A stretch of DNA of 64,000 nt from Nocardia aurea (GCF_003123685.1 NZ_QCYJ01000131.1:38862-102861), one strand, 5' to 3'; numbered from the stretch's first letter, positions 17,270 to 25,976 are shown. Translations and numbers: made by a program. The notes: generated from the letters alone by a model not told the origin.

Positions 17270-18378
17270 GGGCGGACTCCTTCCGGTACCGCGGAGCCCG
17301 CGCCGGGATCGCCGGCGAGGTACTCCGCGTGGGCCCGCCGCCGCTCGGTGAGCAGCCGGTGCGGGGTGGCGTAGACGTGATCGAACAGCCCGGCGGGGTC
17401 GGGGTCGGGCATATCGATGGTCGCGGTGCGCAGCCGGTGGGCCACCTCGTCGGCCCGCGCGGCGACCCGCGCCTCGAATTCCCCGTCCCAGCTCCCCTCG
17501 CGTTCGAGGAGTCTGCGGAGCCGATCGATCGGATCGCGGCGCTTCCACTGCTCGGTTTCCGCGTCGAAGCGGTAGCGGGTGGGATCGTCGGCGGTGGTGT
17601 GCGGCCCCATCCGATAGGTCAGCGCCTCGATGAAGGACGGACCGCCGCCACCCCGGGCACGCGCGATCGCCCTCCTGGTCACCGCGAGCACGGCGAGTAC
17701 GTCGTTCCCGTCGACCTGCACGCCGGGGATGCCGTACCCGAACGCCCTTTGCACGATCGGCGTGGCACTCTGCACCCGGACCGGAGCGCTGATCGCCCAG
17801 TGGTTGTTCTGGCAGAAGAACACCACCGGCGCGCCCCAGCTCGCGGCGAACCCCATAGCCTCGGCGATATCGCCCTGACTGCTCGCGCCGTCGCCGAAAT
17901 ACGCGATGGCGGCGATCTCCGCGCCGTCCAGGTGGGCGGCGTAGGCGTAACCGGTGGCGTGCAGCCCCTGCGAGCCGACGACGATATTCGGATTCGTCAT
18001 ATTGATCTCGGCGGGATCCCAGCAGTGGTGTGCGGCCCCGCGCCACAGCCGCGTCAGATCGCCGGGATCGACACCGCGACAGTAGGCGACCGCCGCCTCC
18101 CGGTAACTGCAGAAGACGTAGTCGTCGGTGTGCAACGCGCGGGCCGACCCCACCTGGGCGGCTTCCTGGCCGAGTAGCGGCGGCCACAGGCCGAGCTGTC
18201 CCTGCCGTTGCAGTGCCGTCGCCTCGGTATCGATACGCCGGGAGACGACCAGGTCCTCGTACAGGGCCCGCAATCGCACGGTACCGATATCGGCGACGAG
18301 CGCGGCGTGCTCACGATCGAGCACCCTGCGTCCATCGGGCTGGACCAACTGGACCGGATACGCGGGTTTGTCCGTCAT
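17266..18378 (-). CDS. bkdA: Branched-chain 2-oxoacid dehydrogenase E1 alpha subunit
   Basis: A 370-residue E1 alpha subunit. The thiamine diphosphate motif GDG-x(about 26)-NN is seen as GDGASSQGDIAEAMG followed by FFCQNNHW. The N-terminal part has LGLWPPLLGQEAAQVG, the loop with a glutamate or glutamine at the entrance of the active site. AGGAGG lies 9 nt before ATG 18378, a strong site that decides the start. First gene of bkdABC, transcribed divergently from the Lrp-type regulator at 18539. Confidence 0.92.
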   Translation of the reverse strand: MTDKPAYPVQLVQPDGRRVLDREHAALVADIGTVRLRALYEDLVVSRRIDTEATALQRQGQLGLWPPLLGQEAAQVGSARALHTDDYVFCSYREAAVAYCRGVDPGDLTRLWRGAAHHCWDPAEINMTNPNIVVGSQGLHATGYAYAAHLDGAEIAAIAYFGDGASSQGDIAEAMGFAASWGAPVVFFCQNNHWAISAPVRVQSATPIVQRAFGYGIPGVQVDGNDVLAVLAVTRRAIARARGGGGPSFIEALTYRMGPHTTADDPTRYRFDAETEQWKRRDPIDRLRRLLEREGSWDGEFEARVAARADEVAHRLRTATIDMPDPDPAGLFDHVYATPHRLLTERRRAHAEYLAGDPGAGSAVPEGVRP

Positions 18379-18538
18379 CGCCGATCGCCTCCTGACCGTC
18401 CGTCTGTGGCACGCCCCCCGCTCTCGCACTGTGCTCTACTTCACACCTTTCACTACATAGCCTAACGCGCAATCAGGCAGGTACTCGATGAGCACAATGC
18501 ACAATTCGGCCACCATTTCGGATGGCATACTGCATTCC
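18379..18538. promoter_or_regulatory. Divergent control region between bkdA and its Lrp-type regulator
   Basis: About 160 AT-richer bases hold both promoters. Visible elements: a tandem GCACAAT (18492-18498 and 18499-18505), inverted AATGCA (18496-18501) and TGCATT (18531-18536), and CCAT/ATGG arms (18513-18516, 18522-18525). Lrp proteins bind such spaced, degenerate repeats; a binding site here is inferred. Confidence 0.55.
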
Positions 18539-19054
18539 ATGACCGGCAAGGAATCCGCCGAGGCGACGCTGGACGCCACCGACGCGCGCCTACTGCTCGA
18601 ACTCGTCGCCAATCCCCGCGCGACCGGCGTCGAACTCGCGTCCCGCCTCGGCCTGTCCCGCAATACCGTGCAGGCCAGGATGTCGCGATGGGAGGCGGCC
18701 GGGGTACTCGGCAGTTTCGAGTTGCGGGTGGAACCGCGGGCACTGGGCTATCCGCTCTCGGCGTTCGTCGCGGTGGTGCTCGATCAGCATCGTCTCGATT
18801 CGGTGGTCGCCGAACTCGGCGAGGTCCCCGAGGTCACCGAGGTCTGCGGCCTCACCGGTCAGACCGATCTCACGGTTCGGGTGGTCGCGCGCGACGCCGA
18901 CGATCTGTATCGGATCACCGGGCGGATCCTGAAGATTCCCGGCGTCGAACGGACGAATATGGCCCTGGTGATGCGCTCGCTGGTCGGCCCGCGCACCGCT
19001 CCGCTACTCGAACGACTGGCCGGGCGCGACCAGTCGGGAAAAAGCGACGTGTAG
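18539..19054 (+). CDS. Lrp/AsnC family regulator (likely BkdR)
   Basis: A 171-residue feast/famine regulator. N-terminal winged helix: DATDARLLLELVANPRATGVE and LSRNTVQARMSRWEAAGV; C-terminal RAM (ligand-binding) domain with VAVVLDQHRLDSVVAELGEV and VCGLTGQTDLTVRVVA. Lrp proteins beside bkd operons (BkdR) respond to branched-chain amino acids, so control of bkdABC is inferred from divergent position. The start is set at ATG 18539, where CATACT stands 7 nt upstream as a possible -10 box; an in-frame ATG at 18488 would put 17 extra residues over the operator-like repeats. Confidence 0.88.
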   Translation: MTGKESAEATLDATDARLLLELVANPRATGVELASRLGLSRNTVQARMSRWEAAGVLGSFELRVEPRALGYPLSAFVAVVLDQHRLDSVVAELGEVPEVTEVCGLTGQTDLTVRVVARDADDLYRITGRILKIPGVERTNMALVMRSLVGPRTAPLLERLAGRDQSGKSDV

Positions 19055-19084
19055 TTCAGTGTGTCTCTTTCCGGCATTGCCCGC

Positions 19085-19090
19085 TATGGT
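19085..19090 (+). promoter_or_regulatory. -10 box, leaderless start of the SDR gene
   Basis: TATGGT, 6 nt before ATG 19097. Confidence 0.55.
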
Positions 19091-19096
19091 CCGAAC

Positions 19097-19900
19097 ATGG
19101 AGATTACGGACAAGGTTGCGATCGTCACGGGAGCCGGGGCCGGTATCGGAGCGGCGGTGGCGCGGCGACTGGCGGCGGGCGGCGCGAAGGTGGTCCTCGC
19201 CGATCTGAACGCGGACTCGGCGGCGGCGGTCGCCGAATCCATCGGTTCCGCCGCGGTCGCGGTCGGCGGTGACGTCGCCGACGAGAAGGTGATCCAGCAG
19301 TTGATCGACCGCGCCGAGGAGGCGTTCGGGCCGGTCGACCTGTTCGTCGCCAACGCGGGTATCGGCGGCGGGCCGGGGCTGGACAGCACCGACGCGCAAT
19401 GGTCGGCGTCGATCGAGATCAATGTGCTGTCGCATGTGCGCGCCGCCCGACTGCTCGTGCCGGGCTGGGTCGAACGCGGCGAGGGCTATTTCCTGTCGAC
19501 CGCCTCGGCCGCGGGCCTGCTCACCCAGATCGGCTCCGCCCCGTACTCGGTGACCAAGCACGCCGCCGTCGGATTCGCCGAATGGCTCTCGATCACCTAC
19601 GGCGACAAAGGTGTTCGCGTCAGCTGCCTGTGCCCCATGGGCGTCGACACCCGGTTGCTCCAGAAGGATCTGATCCCCGACAACCCCGAGGCGGCCGAAC
19701 TGGCCGTCAAGGCGGTCACCACGGCGGGTCCGGTGCTCAGCACCGAGGAGGTCGCCGAATCGGTGGTCGCCGGTATCGACAGCGAGCGATTCCTGATCCT
19801 GCCGCATCCCGAGGTGCTGAAGATGTACCGCCACAAGGGTTCGGACTACGACCGCTGGATCGACGGCATGCGCCGCTTCCAGGCCGCCCTTCAGGCCTGA
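19097..19900 (+). CDS. Short-chain dehydrogenase/reductase
   Basis: A 267-residue classical SDR. Nucleotide-binding motif TGAGAGIG at 11-18, an acidic Asp at the end of the second strand (VVLADLN) favouring NAD over NADP, NAG at 86-88, and the catalytic Y150-x3-K154 pair (YSVTK). The substrate is not evident. Start at ATG 19097 rather than an upstream GTG (19061) because of the -10 box 6 nt before. The stop lies 1 nt from the stop of the convergent thioesterase gene. Confidence 0.9.
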   Translation: MEITDKVAIVTGAGAGIGAAVARRLAAGGAKVVLADLNADSAAAVAESIGSAAVAVGGDVADEKVIQQLIDRAEEAFGPVDLFVANAGIGGGPGLDSTDAQWSASIEINVLSHVRAARLLVPGWVERGEGYFLSTASAAGLLTQIGSAPYSVTKHAAVGFAEWLSITYGDKGVRVSCLCPMGVDTRLLQKDLIPDNPEAAELAVKAVTTAGPVLSTEEVAESVVAGIDSERFLILPHPEVLKMYRHKGSDYDRWIDGMRRFQAALQA

Positions 19901-19901
19901 T

Positions 19902-20324
19902 TCAGTCGGTGACCAGCGTGGTCGCCGCCGTGCGGATGACCTCGGGGATCTCGACCGGCTTACGCGTCTCCGAATCGACGTAGACGTGTACGAAGACACC
20001 GGTGGCCGCCAGTTCCAGCGCACCGTCGGCCTCGCGGAAGATCGCGAGGTCGTAGGTGATGCTGGAACGGCCCAGACGCGAGACGCGCAGGCCGACGCGC
20101 AGTTGATCGGGGAAACTGAGCGAACCGTGGTACTGGCACGAGGTCTGCGCGACCACCCCGAGTGCGGGCAGATTCCTGATGTCGGTGCCGGTGGCGTCGA
20201 TGAGCCAGGCGTTGACCGCGGTGTCGAAATACGAGTAGTACGTCACGTTGTTCACGTGGCCGTAGTGGTCGTTGTCCGCCCACCTGGTCGGCACCGGCCA
20301 GAGCACTGGATACTGCTGCGTCAC
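19902..20324 (-). CDS. Acyl-CoA thioesterase, hot-dog fold (4HBT/YbgC-FadM type)
   Basis: A 140-residue hot-dog-fold thioesterase. The 4HBT signature is at the N terminus: RWADNDHYGHVNNVTYYSYF, where the Asp of WADND and the GHVNN loop form the active site. It hydrolyses acyl-CoA thioesters; chain length is not known. GTG 20324 overlaps the stop of the AraC gene as GTGA, so it is coupled to that gene, and a TATCGT box 7 nt upstream could also give a leaderless transcript of its own. Confidence 0.88.
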   Translation of the reverse strand: MTQQYPVLWPVPTRWADNDHYGHVNNVTYYSYFDTAVNAWLIDATGTDIRNLPALGVVAQTSCQYHGSLSFPDQLRVGLRVSRLGRSSITYDLAIFREADGALELAATGVFVHVYVDSETRKPVEIPEVIRTAATTLVTD

Positions 20325-21295
20325 CCCGCCGACGATAGCTCAGCGGGTGTCGCGCCGTGCCGGTGGTCGCGCGGGCTGACGCCGAAATGGCGTTTGAACG
20401 CGGCGCTGAGCGCGAAGGCGCTGCCGTACCCGACCTGCCTGGCGATGGCCTCGATGGTCGCCTCGGAACCTTGCAGTAGATCGGCGGCGAGTTCGAGCCG
20501 CCACTCGGTGAGGAAGGCCATCGGCGGTTCGCCGACCAGATCGGTGAACCGGCGAGCCAGCGCGGCCCGCGACACCCCGACCGCCTCCGCCAGACCCGCG
20601 ACCGTCCAGCCGTGCGCCGGATTGTGCTGCAACAGCCGTAGTGCCTTGCCGACCAGCGGATCGGTGTAGGCGTGGTACCAGGCGGGCGCCTCGTTGCCCG
20701 CGAACCAGGCGCGCAACGCGGTGATGAGCACCAGATCGAGCAGTCGATCCAGGACCGCGCCCTGGGCCGGTTCGTCCCTGGTCGCCTCGTCCGCCAACAG
20801 GTCGAGGACGCGGCCGTCGAATTCACCGCGACGCAGGACGACGAACGGCGGCAGCGCACGCAACAGCCGTTGACTCACCGCACCCGCGGATTCGTAGGTG
20901 CCGGTCACCATCATGGTGGCCCCGTCCGGATCGGTCCCCCACTGTCGCACGCCGAGTGTCAGTGCCTCGCAAAGCAATTCGCCGTCGAGGGTGGTCGTGA
21001 TCTGGCCCGGGTGGATGAGGATCTGCGGGGTCGTCTCCGGTGCGTCGGCGACGGTGTAAGGGCGGGGCCCGCGCGAGATCGCGATATCACCCGCCTCCAG
21101 CCTGCGCGGCGCGGCGGATTCGGGCCGTTTCGGATCGGCGTCGGGGATGATCCAGGCCGTCCCTCGGACGATGGACAGCACGGTCAAGGGCGACTCGTCC
21201 TGTATCCGCAGTGACCAGGGCGGGTCGAGCAGCGAGCAGACCACGAACGCACCCCTGGCGCGTGGACCTTCGAGCAGGCCGGCGAGGACATCCAC
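20321..21295 (-). CDS. AraC family transcriptional regulator (cupin_6 sensor domain)
   Basis: A 324-residue regulator. N-terminal AraC-type cupin_6 domain (VDVLAGLLEGPRARGAFVV, LDPPWSLRIQDESPL), C-terminal double helix-turn-helix with VAGLAEAVGVSRAALARRF and IARQVGYGSAFALSAAFKRH, the highly conserved second HTH. GTG 21295 is chosen: a TACCCT box lies 6 nt upstream and the conserved VDVLAGLL begins there. It is divergent from an MFS efflux gene with overlapping promoters and is coupled to the thioesterase, suggesting it controls one or both. The effector is unknown. Confidence 0.9.
   Translation of the reverse strand: MDVLAGLLEGPRARGAFVVCSLLDPPWSLRIQDESPLTVLSIVRGTAWIIPDADPKRPESAAPRRLEAGDIAISRGPRPYTVADAPETTPQILIHPGQITTTLDGELLCEALTLGVRQWGTDPDGATMMVTGTYESAGAVSQRLLRALPPFVVLRRGEFDGRVLDLLADEATRDEPAQGAVLDRLLDLVLITALRAWFAGNEAPAWYHAYTDPLVGKALRLLQHNPAHGWTVAGLAEAVGVSRAALARRFTDLVGEPPMAFLTEWRLELAADLLQGSEATIEAIARQVGYGSAFALSAAFKRHFGVSPRDHRHGATPAELSSAG
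20332..20337 (-). promoter_or_regulatory. -10 box for the thioesterase gene, inside the AraC gene
   Basis: TATCGT, 7 nt before GTG 20324; it lies in the last codons of the AraC gene, so it would be an internal promoter. Confidence 0.4.
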
Positions 21296-21301
21296 CTCAC
21301 C

Positions 21302-21307
21302 AGGGTA
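21302..21307 (-). promoter_or_regulatory. -10 box, leaderless start of the AraC gene
   Basis: TACCCT, 6 nt before GTG 21295. Confidence 0.55.
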
Positions 21308-21364
21308 GACGCGGGCGCCGCCGGTACTCGGACGAATGCCGTCCCGCGCGGGACCGATCGTCGG

Positions 21365-21370
21365 TACCGT
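21365..21370 (+). promoter_or_regulatory. -10 box, leaderless start of the MFS gene
   Basis: TACCGT, 7 nt before GTG 21378. Confidence 0.55.
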
Positions 21371-21377
21371 TGAACGG

Positions 21378-22625
21378 GTGCCGGTTCCGACGGTCGACCG
21401 CAGGCTGCGCCTGGCGCGCGCGGCGGTGTTCGCGGTGTTCGCGCTGAACGGCTGTCTGCTCGCGCTGTGGGTGGTGCACATCCCCGCGGTCTGCGATCGG
21501 ACCGGAATCGCGAAATCCACACTGGGCAGCTTCATCCTGATACTCGCCGGTGCGGCGCTGATCGGCATGCGGATCAGCGGCCCGCTGGCCGATCGCTTCG
21601 GCAGCCGCACCATGGTGGCGGTGGCGGCGTGCCTGATCTCGGTCACGGTGATCGGCCCCGGCCTGGCCACAGGCCCCGTCGGTTTGGCGATCGCGTTGGC
21701 CTGCTTCGGATTCGGCAACGGGGCGCTCGACGTGTCGATGAACACCCAGGCGGTACACGTCGAACGCGCCTACGGCAGGCCCGTGATGTCGGCCTTCCAC
21801 GCCTTCTTCTCCGGCGGCGGACTTCTCGGTTCTCTCGCGGGCGCGGCGGCACTGCGAGCCGGGATGGATATCAGGCTGACGCTGACGATCGCCGCGGCGG
21901 CCGGGCTCGGGCTCGTCGCGGCGGCGGTTCCGCTGCTCCTGCGCGAGCCCGGCACCGAATTCGTCTCCGACACGGTCGAGATCGCGTCGGTTCCCGCCTC
22001 GGGAGCGGCGGTTTCCGATCCGGGCGACGCGCCGGGTGCCCTTCGGGCCTCCGATCGCACGAAGAAGGTCTTCGGACTCGCCGCCGTCGCCTTCATCTGC
22101 CTGCTGACCGAGGGCGCGGCCGCGGACTGGAGCGCGCTACAGGTGCGCGACCATCTCGGCACCGACGAGGCCACCGCCGCACTGGCTTTCGCCGGTTTCT
22201 CCTGCACCATGACCGCGGGACGATTCGCCACCGATCGCCTCGCGGGCGCGTTCGGCCCGGTCGCGGTGGTGCGCTACGGGACGCTGATCTGCGCGGGCGG
22301 ACTCGCGGTGATCATGGCGTCGGTGTGGACGCCACTGACCCTGCTCGGTTGGGCCTGCGTCGGGCTCGGACTGTCGGGGGTGATCCCGCAGATCTTCACC
22401 GCCGCGGGCAATCTCGGCTCGGTGACCGTCGCCACCGACATGTCACGCGTCTTCAGCATCGGCTATCTCGGCCTACTCGCCGGACCCGCGCTCATCGGCT
22501 GGCTGACCGCGATCGTCCCGTTGACCGCCGCGTTGGCCGTGCCGCTGGTGGCGATCCTGGTCTGCGAACGGTTCGCGGGCATCGTCGCCCCGGTCGACGG
22601 CGAGCGGCGGCGGGCCGTCACCTAG
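21378..22625 (+). CDS. MFS transporter
   Basis: A 415-residue major facilitator with about 12 membrane segments. MFS motif A-like SGPLADRFGSRTMV lies between segments 2 and 3; the GFGNGALDVSMNTQAV motif resembles YbjJ/FucP-like transporters. The central loop between segments 6 and 7 is polar (residues about 195-225). Substrate is not evident; YbjJ-like MFS genes are often drug or sugar exporters. GTG 21378 is chosen from the -10 box 7 nt upstream. Divergent from the AraC regulator, which may control it. Confidence 0.87.
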   Translation: MPVPTVDRRLRLARAAVFAVFALNGCLLALWVVHIPAVCDRTGIAKSTLGSFILILAGAALIGMRISGPLADRFGSRTMVAVAACLISVTVIGPGLATGPVGLAIALACFGFGNGALDVSMNTQAVHVERAYGRPVMSAFHAFFSGGGLLGSLAGAAALRAGMDIRLTLTIAAAAGLGLVAAAVPLLLREPGTEFVSDTVEIASVPASGAAVSDPGDAPGALRASDRTKKVFGLAAVAFICLLTEGAAADWSALQVRDHLGTDEATAALAFAGFSCTMTAGRFATDRLAGAFGPVAVVRYGTLICAGGLAVIMASVWTPLTLLGWACVGLGLSGVIPQIFTAAGNLGSVTVATDMSRVFSIGYLGLLAGPALIGWLTAIVPLTAALAVPLVAILVCERFAGIVAPVDGERRRAVT

Positions 22626-22681
22626 TCACGTCCCGCCGGAAATCGCACGCCCGGTACCGGTTACACGACGGCGGGCACCGC

Positions 22682-23293
22682 TCAGACCGGCGGGGCCAGG
22701 CAGAGCGTCATCGGTTCCGGTTGCGGGTAGACGATGGTGTCCCCGTCGATCGCGGCGCTGCCGCAGGCCGAACGGTCGGCGGTGCCGCGCACGATCCGGG
22801 CGACCTTGAAATCGGCCGCGGCCGTACAGGCCACCCGCGTGCTCGCACCCATCAGCGCGCTGTCGACGCAGTCGCCTTCCCCGACATTGAGGCGAAGGCA
22901 GAGCGTGTACTCGGCGCCGGAGGTCTGGTAGTAACTCGCGTAGTCGGCGCTCGCGCATTCCGCGTCGACACCGTCGAGCCGCTGGGCCACCACGTAGTTG
23001 GCGTCGGCGTCAGCGCATTCGGCGACCGCGAATTCGGCTTCGACCGTGCTGCCGGAGAGTTTCCCGCAGCTGCCGACCCGGACCGGCTCGTCGCCGGTCG
23101 CGAAATACGTGCGCGCCGCGAATATCGCCAGTCCGAGCACCACGAATACACCGAGGAGTTTGAGTACCGCCACCAGAGTGCTCTCGCCGTGTTCGTCGTC
23201 GGGCGAATAGTCGTCGGACTCCGATAGGTGGTCCACATCACCCGGGGCGGGGTCGGCGGGTATCTGCCGCGGGTATTGCGGCGGCGTGCTCAT
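22682..23293 (-). CDS. Membrane-anchored protein with Cys-rich extracytoplasmic domain
   Basis: A 203-residue protein: acidic cytoplasmic N terminus (1-42), one membrane segment at about 43-60 (VLKLLGVFVVLGLAIFAA), then an outside domain with eight cysteines (for example VGSCGKL, VAECADAD, DAECASAD, YTLCLRL), probably paired as disulfides. It resembles the LppU/SCO3897-type septum-associated or envelope proteins of actinobacteria in layout, but I cannot assign a family firmly. GGGAGA lies 6 nt before ATG 23293. It is convergent with the MFS gene. Confidence 0.75.
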   Translation of the reverse strand: MSTPPQYPRQIPADPAPGDVDHLSESDDYSPDDEHGESTLVAVLKLLGVFVVLGLAIFAARTYFATGDEPVRVGSCGKLSGSTVEAEFAVAECADADANYVVAQRLDGVDAECASADYASYYQTSGAEYTLCLRLNVGEGDCVDSALMGASTRVACTAAADFKVARIVRGTADRSACGSAAIDGDTIVYPQPEPMTLCLAPPV

Positions 23294-23464
23294 ACGTACT
23301 CTCCCTGGGTCGAACTCACCGCCGTCCGGCGGGCAACTCTGGCGGCAAATGTATCGGATTCCGGCCGACGACCGGCGACCGCCTCCGCCCCCGCGACACC
23401 GCCCGGAATGCGCGGGTACGTTGTATTTAGCCTAGGAAATGTTTCAGAGAATGAGGAAAGTCAG

Positions 23465-24115
23465 ATGAGGAGCTCGACAAGAGCGCTGCTCTGTATGTGC
23501 GCGGCGGCGACGTCGGTTCTCAGCGGTGCGGGTGCGCTGGGTTTCCACGGCGCGGTGGCCGCCGCGGAACAGACAGCGGATAAATCGCGTGCCGTCACCA
23601 CCGAGGACGGCTGGGAACTGCGGATCACCAAATCCGCGGAGAATGTGGACCGCGCGGCCAATCTCGCCAATACGCCACTGAGCCGGGAGGCTTTCGTCAG
23701 CCTTTCCGCCAGTGCCGATATCGGCGGCGACGGCCGGGTCGCGGTGGATTCGGGTTCCCTGCAACTCGGATATCAGGTCGGATGCCAGGTCGACGTTTCC
23801 AGTGGTGTCACCATGAGTCTCGGGGTGACCATGGGGCCGAGCGTCGGCATTTCCACCTCGGGAGTCAACGTCGGGGTGGGCGCGCAGGTCGTGCCGAGTA
23901 TGTCGATGACGGCGAAACCCGGCAGCATCGTCAGCCTGCCCTTCGGGACGAAGGCGTTGGCGGGGCCGCGCGGTTCGATCACCACCGAGCAGGTGCAGAT
24001 CAAGGTCGACGGCTGCCTCGGCGCGGTCAGCCTGCGCTCTTTCGCGATCGTGTCCATGTCCACCGCGACGGCCGACAATTCGATTTCGGTCTACGGCGAT
24101 CCGGTGTGGCTGTGA
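23465..24115 (+). CDS. MspA family porin
   Basis: A 216-residue secreted protein of the MspA family, which forms octameric (or NfpA/NfpB hetero-oligomeric) water-filled pores in the mycolate outer membrane. A signal peptide covers about residues 1-34 (cleavage after AVAAA). The mature part has family features: GWELRITKSAENVDRAANL, PLSREAFVSLSASADIGG, and a beta-rich core with many Gly, Ser, Val. GAGGAAAG precedes ATG 23465. The stop overlaps the GTG of the next gene as GTGA. The pair could form a two-component porin-like unit, but the second protein is not MspA-like. Confidence 0.92.
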   Translation: MRSSTRALLCMCAAATSVLSGAGALGFHGAVAAAEQTADKSRAVTTEDGWELRITKSAENVDRAANLANTPLSREAFVSLSASADIGGDGRVAVDSGSLQLGYQVGCQVDVSSGVTMSLGVTMGPSVGISTSGVNVGVGAQVVPSMSMTAKPGSIVSLPFGTKALAGPRGSITTEQVQIKVDGCLGAVSLRSFAIVSMSTATADNSISVYGDPVWL

Positions 24116-24444
24116 GCCGGGCTGCCCGAATCGCGGCGGGCGCACTGTTCTCGGCCGTAGCGTTCGGCTCGGTCGCCCACGCCGTAGGGTTCGGCCCGGT
24201 CGCCGAAGCCGCGCCGATCGTGCCCGTCGCGCCCGAGTCCGAATGCGTCGCGACCGAGACCTCCTGCGAGCAGCCCGCGACGACCACACCCGCCCCTCGG
24301 CCGCCTTCGCTGCCCCAGCCCGGGGCGACCAATCTGATCCCGCAGCCCAAACCGGCCGCGCCCAACGCCAATCCGCCTGCGGGAGCGTTGGTTCCGCCGA
24401 CGCCGGGTGCCGGTCGCGGCACTCCGATCGTCCCGGTCGGCTGA
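24112..24444 (+). CDS. Small proline-rich secreted protein coupled to the porin
   Basis: A 110-residue protein with a signal peptide (VSRAARIAAGALFSAVAFGS, cleavage probably after AEA near residue 34) and a mature part with high Pro/Ala content (PATTTPAPRPPSLPQPG, PAAPNANPPAGALVPP) and two Cys (SECVATETSCE) that may form one disulfide. No family recognised. The start GTG overlaps the porin stop by 4 nt, so the two are translated together. A strong hairpin terminator follows at 24481-24513. The order resembles the two-subunit porin operons nfpA-nfpB, but with the second subunit replaced by a small proline-rich protein. Role unknown. Confidence 0.72.
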   Translation: MSRAARIAAGALFSAVAFGSVAHAVGFGPVAEAAPIVPVAPESECVATETSCEQPATTTPAPRPPSLPQPGATNLIPQPKPAAPNANPPAGALVPPTPGAGRGTPIVPVG

Positions 24445-24480
24445 TCCGGCCGGGTTCGCCCCGCGACCGCACGACACACA

Positions 24481-24513
24481 CGACAGCCCCCGTTCGATGA
24501 ACGGGGGCTGTCG
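24481..24513. terminator. Bidirectional hairpin between the porin operon and pntB
   Basis: A perfect 15-bp stem with a 3-nt loop (arms 24481-24495 and 24499-24513) stands between convergent transcripts. There is no U-tract. Confidence 0.8.
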
Positions 24514-24552
24514 CGCCCTGCGTGTCTACGACGCTGTAGACCAACAGCGGAT

Positions 24553-25971
24553 CTACAGCGCCTTGAGCTCCTCGGTGACCGCACCGACGGATTTCTTGGC
24601 GTCGCCGAACAGCATGGAGGTGTGGTCGGCGTAGAACAGCGGGTTGTCGATACCGGCGAACCCGGAGTTCATCGAACGCTTGAGCACGATCACGCTGCGC
24701 GCCTGGTCGACGTTGAGGACCGGCATCCCGTAGATCGGGCTGGAGGCGTCCTCGCGGGCGGACGGGTTGGTGACGTCGTTCGCGCCGATGATCAGGGCGA
24801 CATCGGTGCGAGAGAACTCACCGTTGATATCGTCCATTTCCTTGAGCGCGTCGTAGGACACCTCGGCCTCGGCCAGCAACACGTTCATGTGGCCGGGCAT
24901 GCGACCCGCGACCGGGTGGATGGCGTACTTGACTTCCACGCCCTTGGCTTCGAGCAGCGCCGCCATCTCCTTGACCGCGTGCTGGGCCTGGGCGACGGCC
25001 ATGCCGTAACCGGGCACGACGATGACCTGATTGGCGTAGGCCATCTGGATCGCGGCGTCGGCGGCCGAGGTCGCCTTGGCCTGCTTGGCCTCGCCGCCAC
25101 CCGCGCCGGGTGCGGTACCGCCACCACCGAAGCCGCCCGCCACGATGGCCGGGATCGACCGGTTCATGGCCTTGGCCATGAGGTTGGTGAGGATGGTGCC
25201 GGACGCGCCGACGATCATGCCCGCCACGATCATCGCGGTGTTGTTCAGCGCCAGGCCCGCCGCCGCGGCCGAAAGACCGGTGAGCGCGTTGAGCAGAGAG
25301 ATGACCACGGGCATATCGGCGCCACCGATGGGCAGCACGACCATCAGGCCGAGTACGCCCGCGGCGAGCAGCAACAGCACCATCCACCACCACGGCGCAC
25401 CGCCGTCGGAGGCTCCGAGGCCGATGACGACCGCGGCGGCCACCGAGACGATGAGCAGCACCAGGTTCAGCGGCTGCTGAAGTTTTCCGACGCCGATCGG
25501 CTTGCCGGGCAGGATCTCCTGGAGCTTGCCGAAGGCGATCAGCGAACCCCAGAACGAGATCGAGCCGATGATCGCGGCGAACAGCGAACCGACGATGATG
25601 TGCACGGTCGGGGACTCACCGTGCTTGAACGCCGAGAAACCGCTGGTATCCAGGAATTCGGCCCACGCGATGAGTGCGACGGTGCCACCGCCGACGCCGT
25701 TGAACGCGGCGACCAGCTGCGGCATCGCGGTCATCTTGGTGTACTTCGCGGGCGGCACGCCCAGCGCGACACCCACGACGAGTCCGGCGACGATCAGAAT
25801 CCAGTTGCCGGTGTCGCGCACCGCGATCAGGGTCGCCACCACGGCGATACCCATGCCGATGGCCGCGATCCAGTTGCCGCGCACCGCGGTCTTGGGGCCG
25901 GTCAGCCCCATCAGACCGTAGATGAACATCGCGAACGCGACGATATAGAGAATGTTGACGAGGTAGTCCAT
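24553..25971 (-). CDS. pntB: NAD(P) transhydrogenase subunit beta
   Basis: A 472-residue subunit of the proton-translocating transhydrogenase, which uses the proton gradient to reduce NADP with NADH. About nine membrane segments (residues 1-280) are followed by the soluble NADP-binding domain from about residue 300, with GYGMAVAQAQHAVKEM, HPVAGRMPGHMNVLLAEA and GANDVTNPSA. Last gene of the pnt operon, 5 nt after pntAB. Confidence 0.96.
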   Translation of the reverse strand: MDYLVNILYIVAFAMFIYGLMGLTGPKTAVRGNWIAAIGMGIAVVATLIAVRDTGNWILIVAGLVVGVALGVPPAKYTKMTAMPQLVAAFNGVGGGTVALIAWAEFLDTSGFSAFKHGESPTVHIIVGSLFAAIIGSISFWGSLIAFGKLQEILPGKPIGVGKLQQPLNLVLLIVSVAAAVVIGLGASDGGAPWWWMVLLLLAAGVLGLMVVLPIGGADMPVVISLLNALTGLSAAAAGLALNNTAMIVAGMIVGASGTILTNLMAKAMNRSIPAIVAGGFGGGGTAPGAGGGEAKQAKATSAADAAIQMAYANQVIVVPGYGMAVAQAQHAVKEMAALLEAKGVEVKYAIHPVAGRMPGHMNVLLAEAEVSYDALKEMDDINGEFSRTDVALIIGANDVTNPSAREDASSPIYGMPVLNVDQARSVIVLKRSMNSGFAGIDNPLFYADHTSMLFGDAKKSVGAVTEELKAL

Positions 25972-25976
25972 GACGT

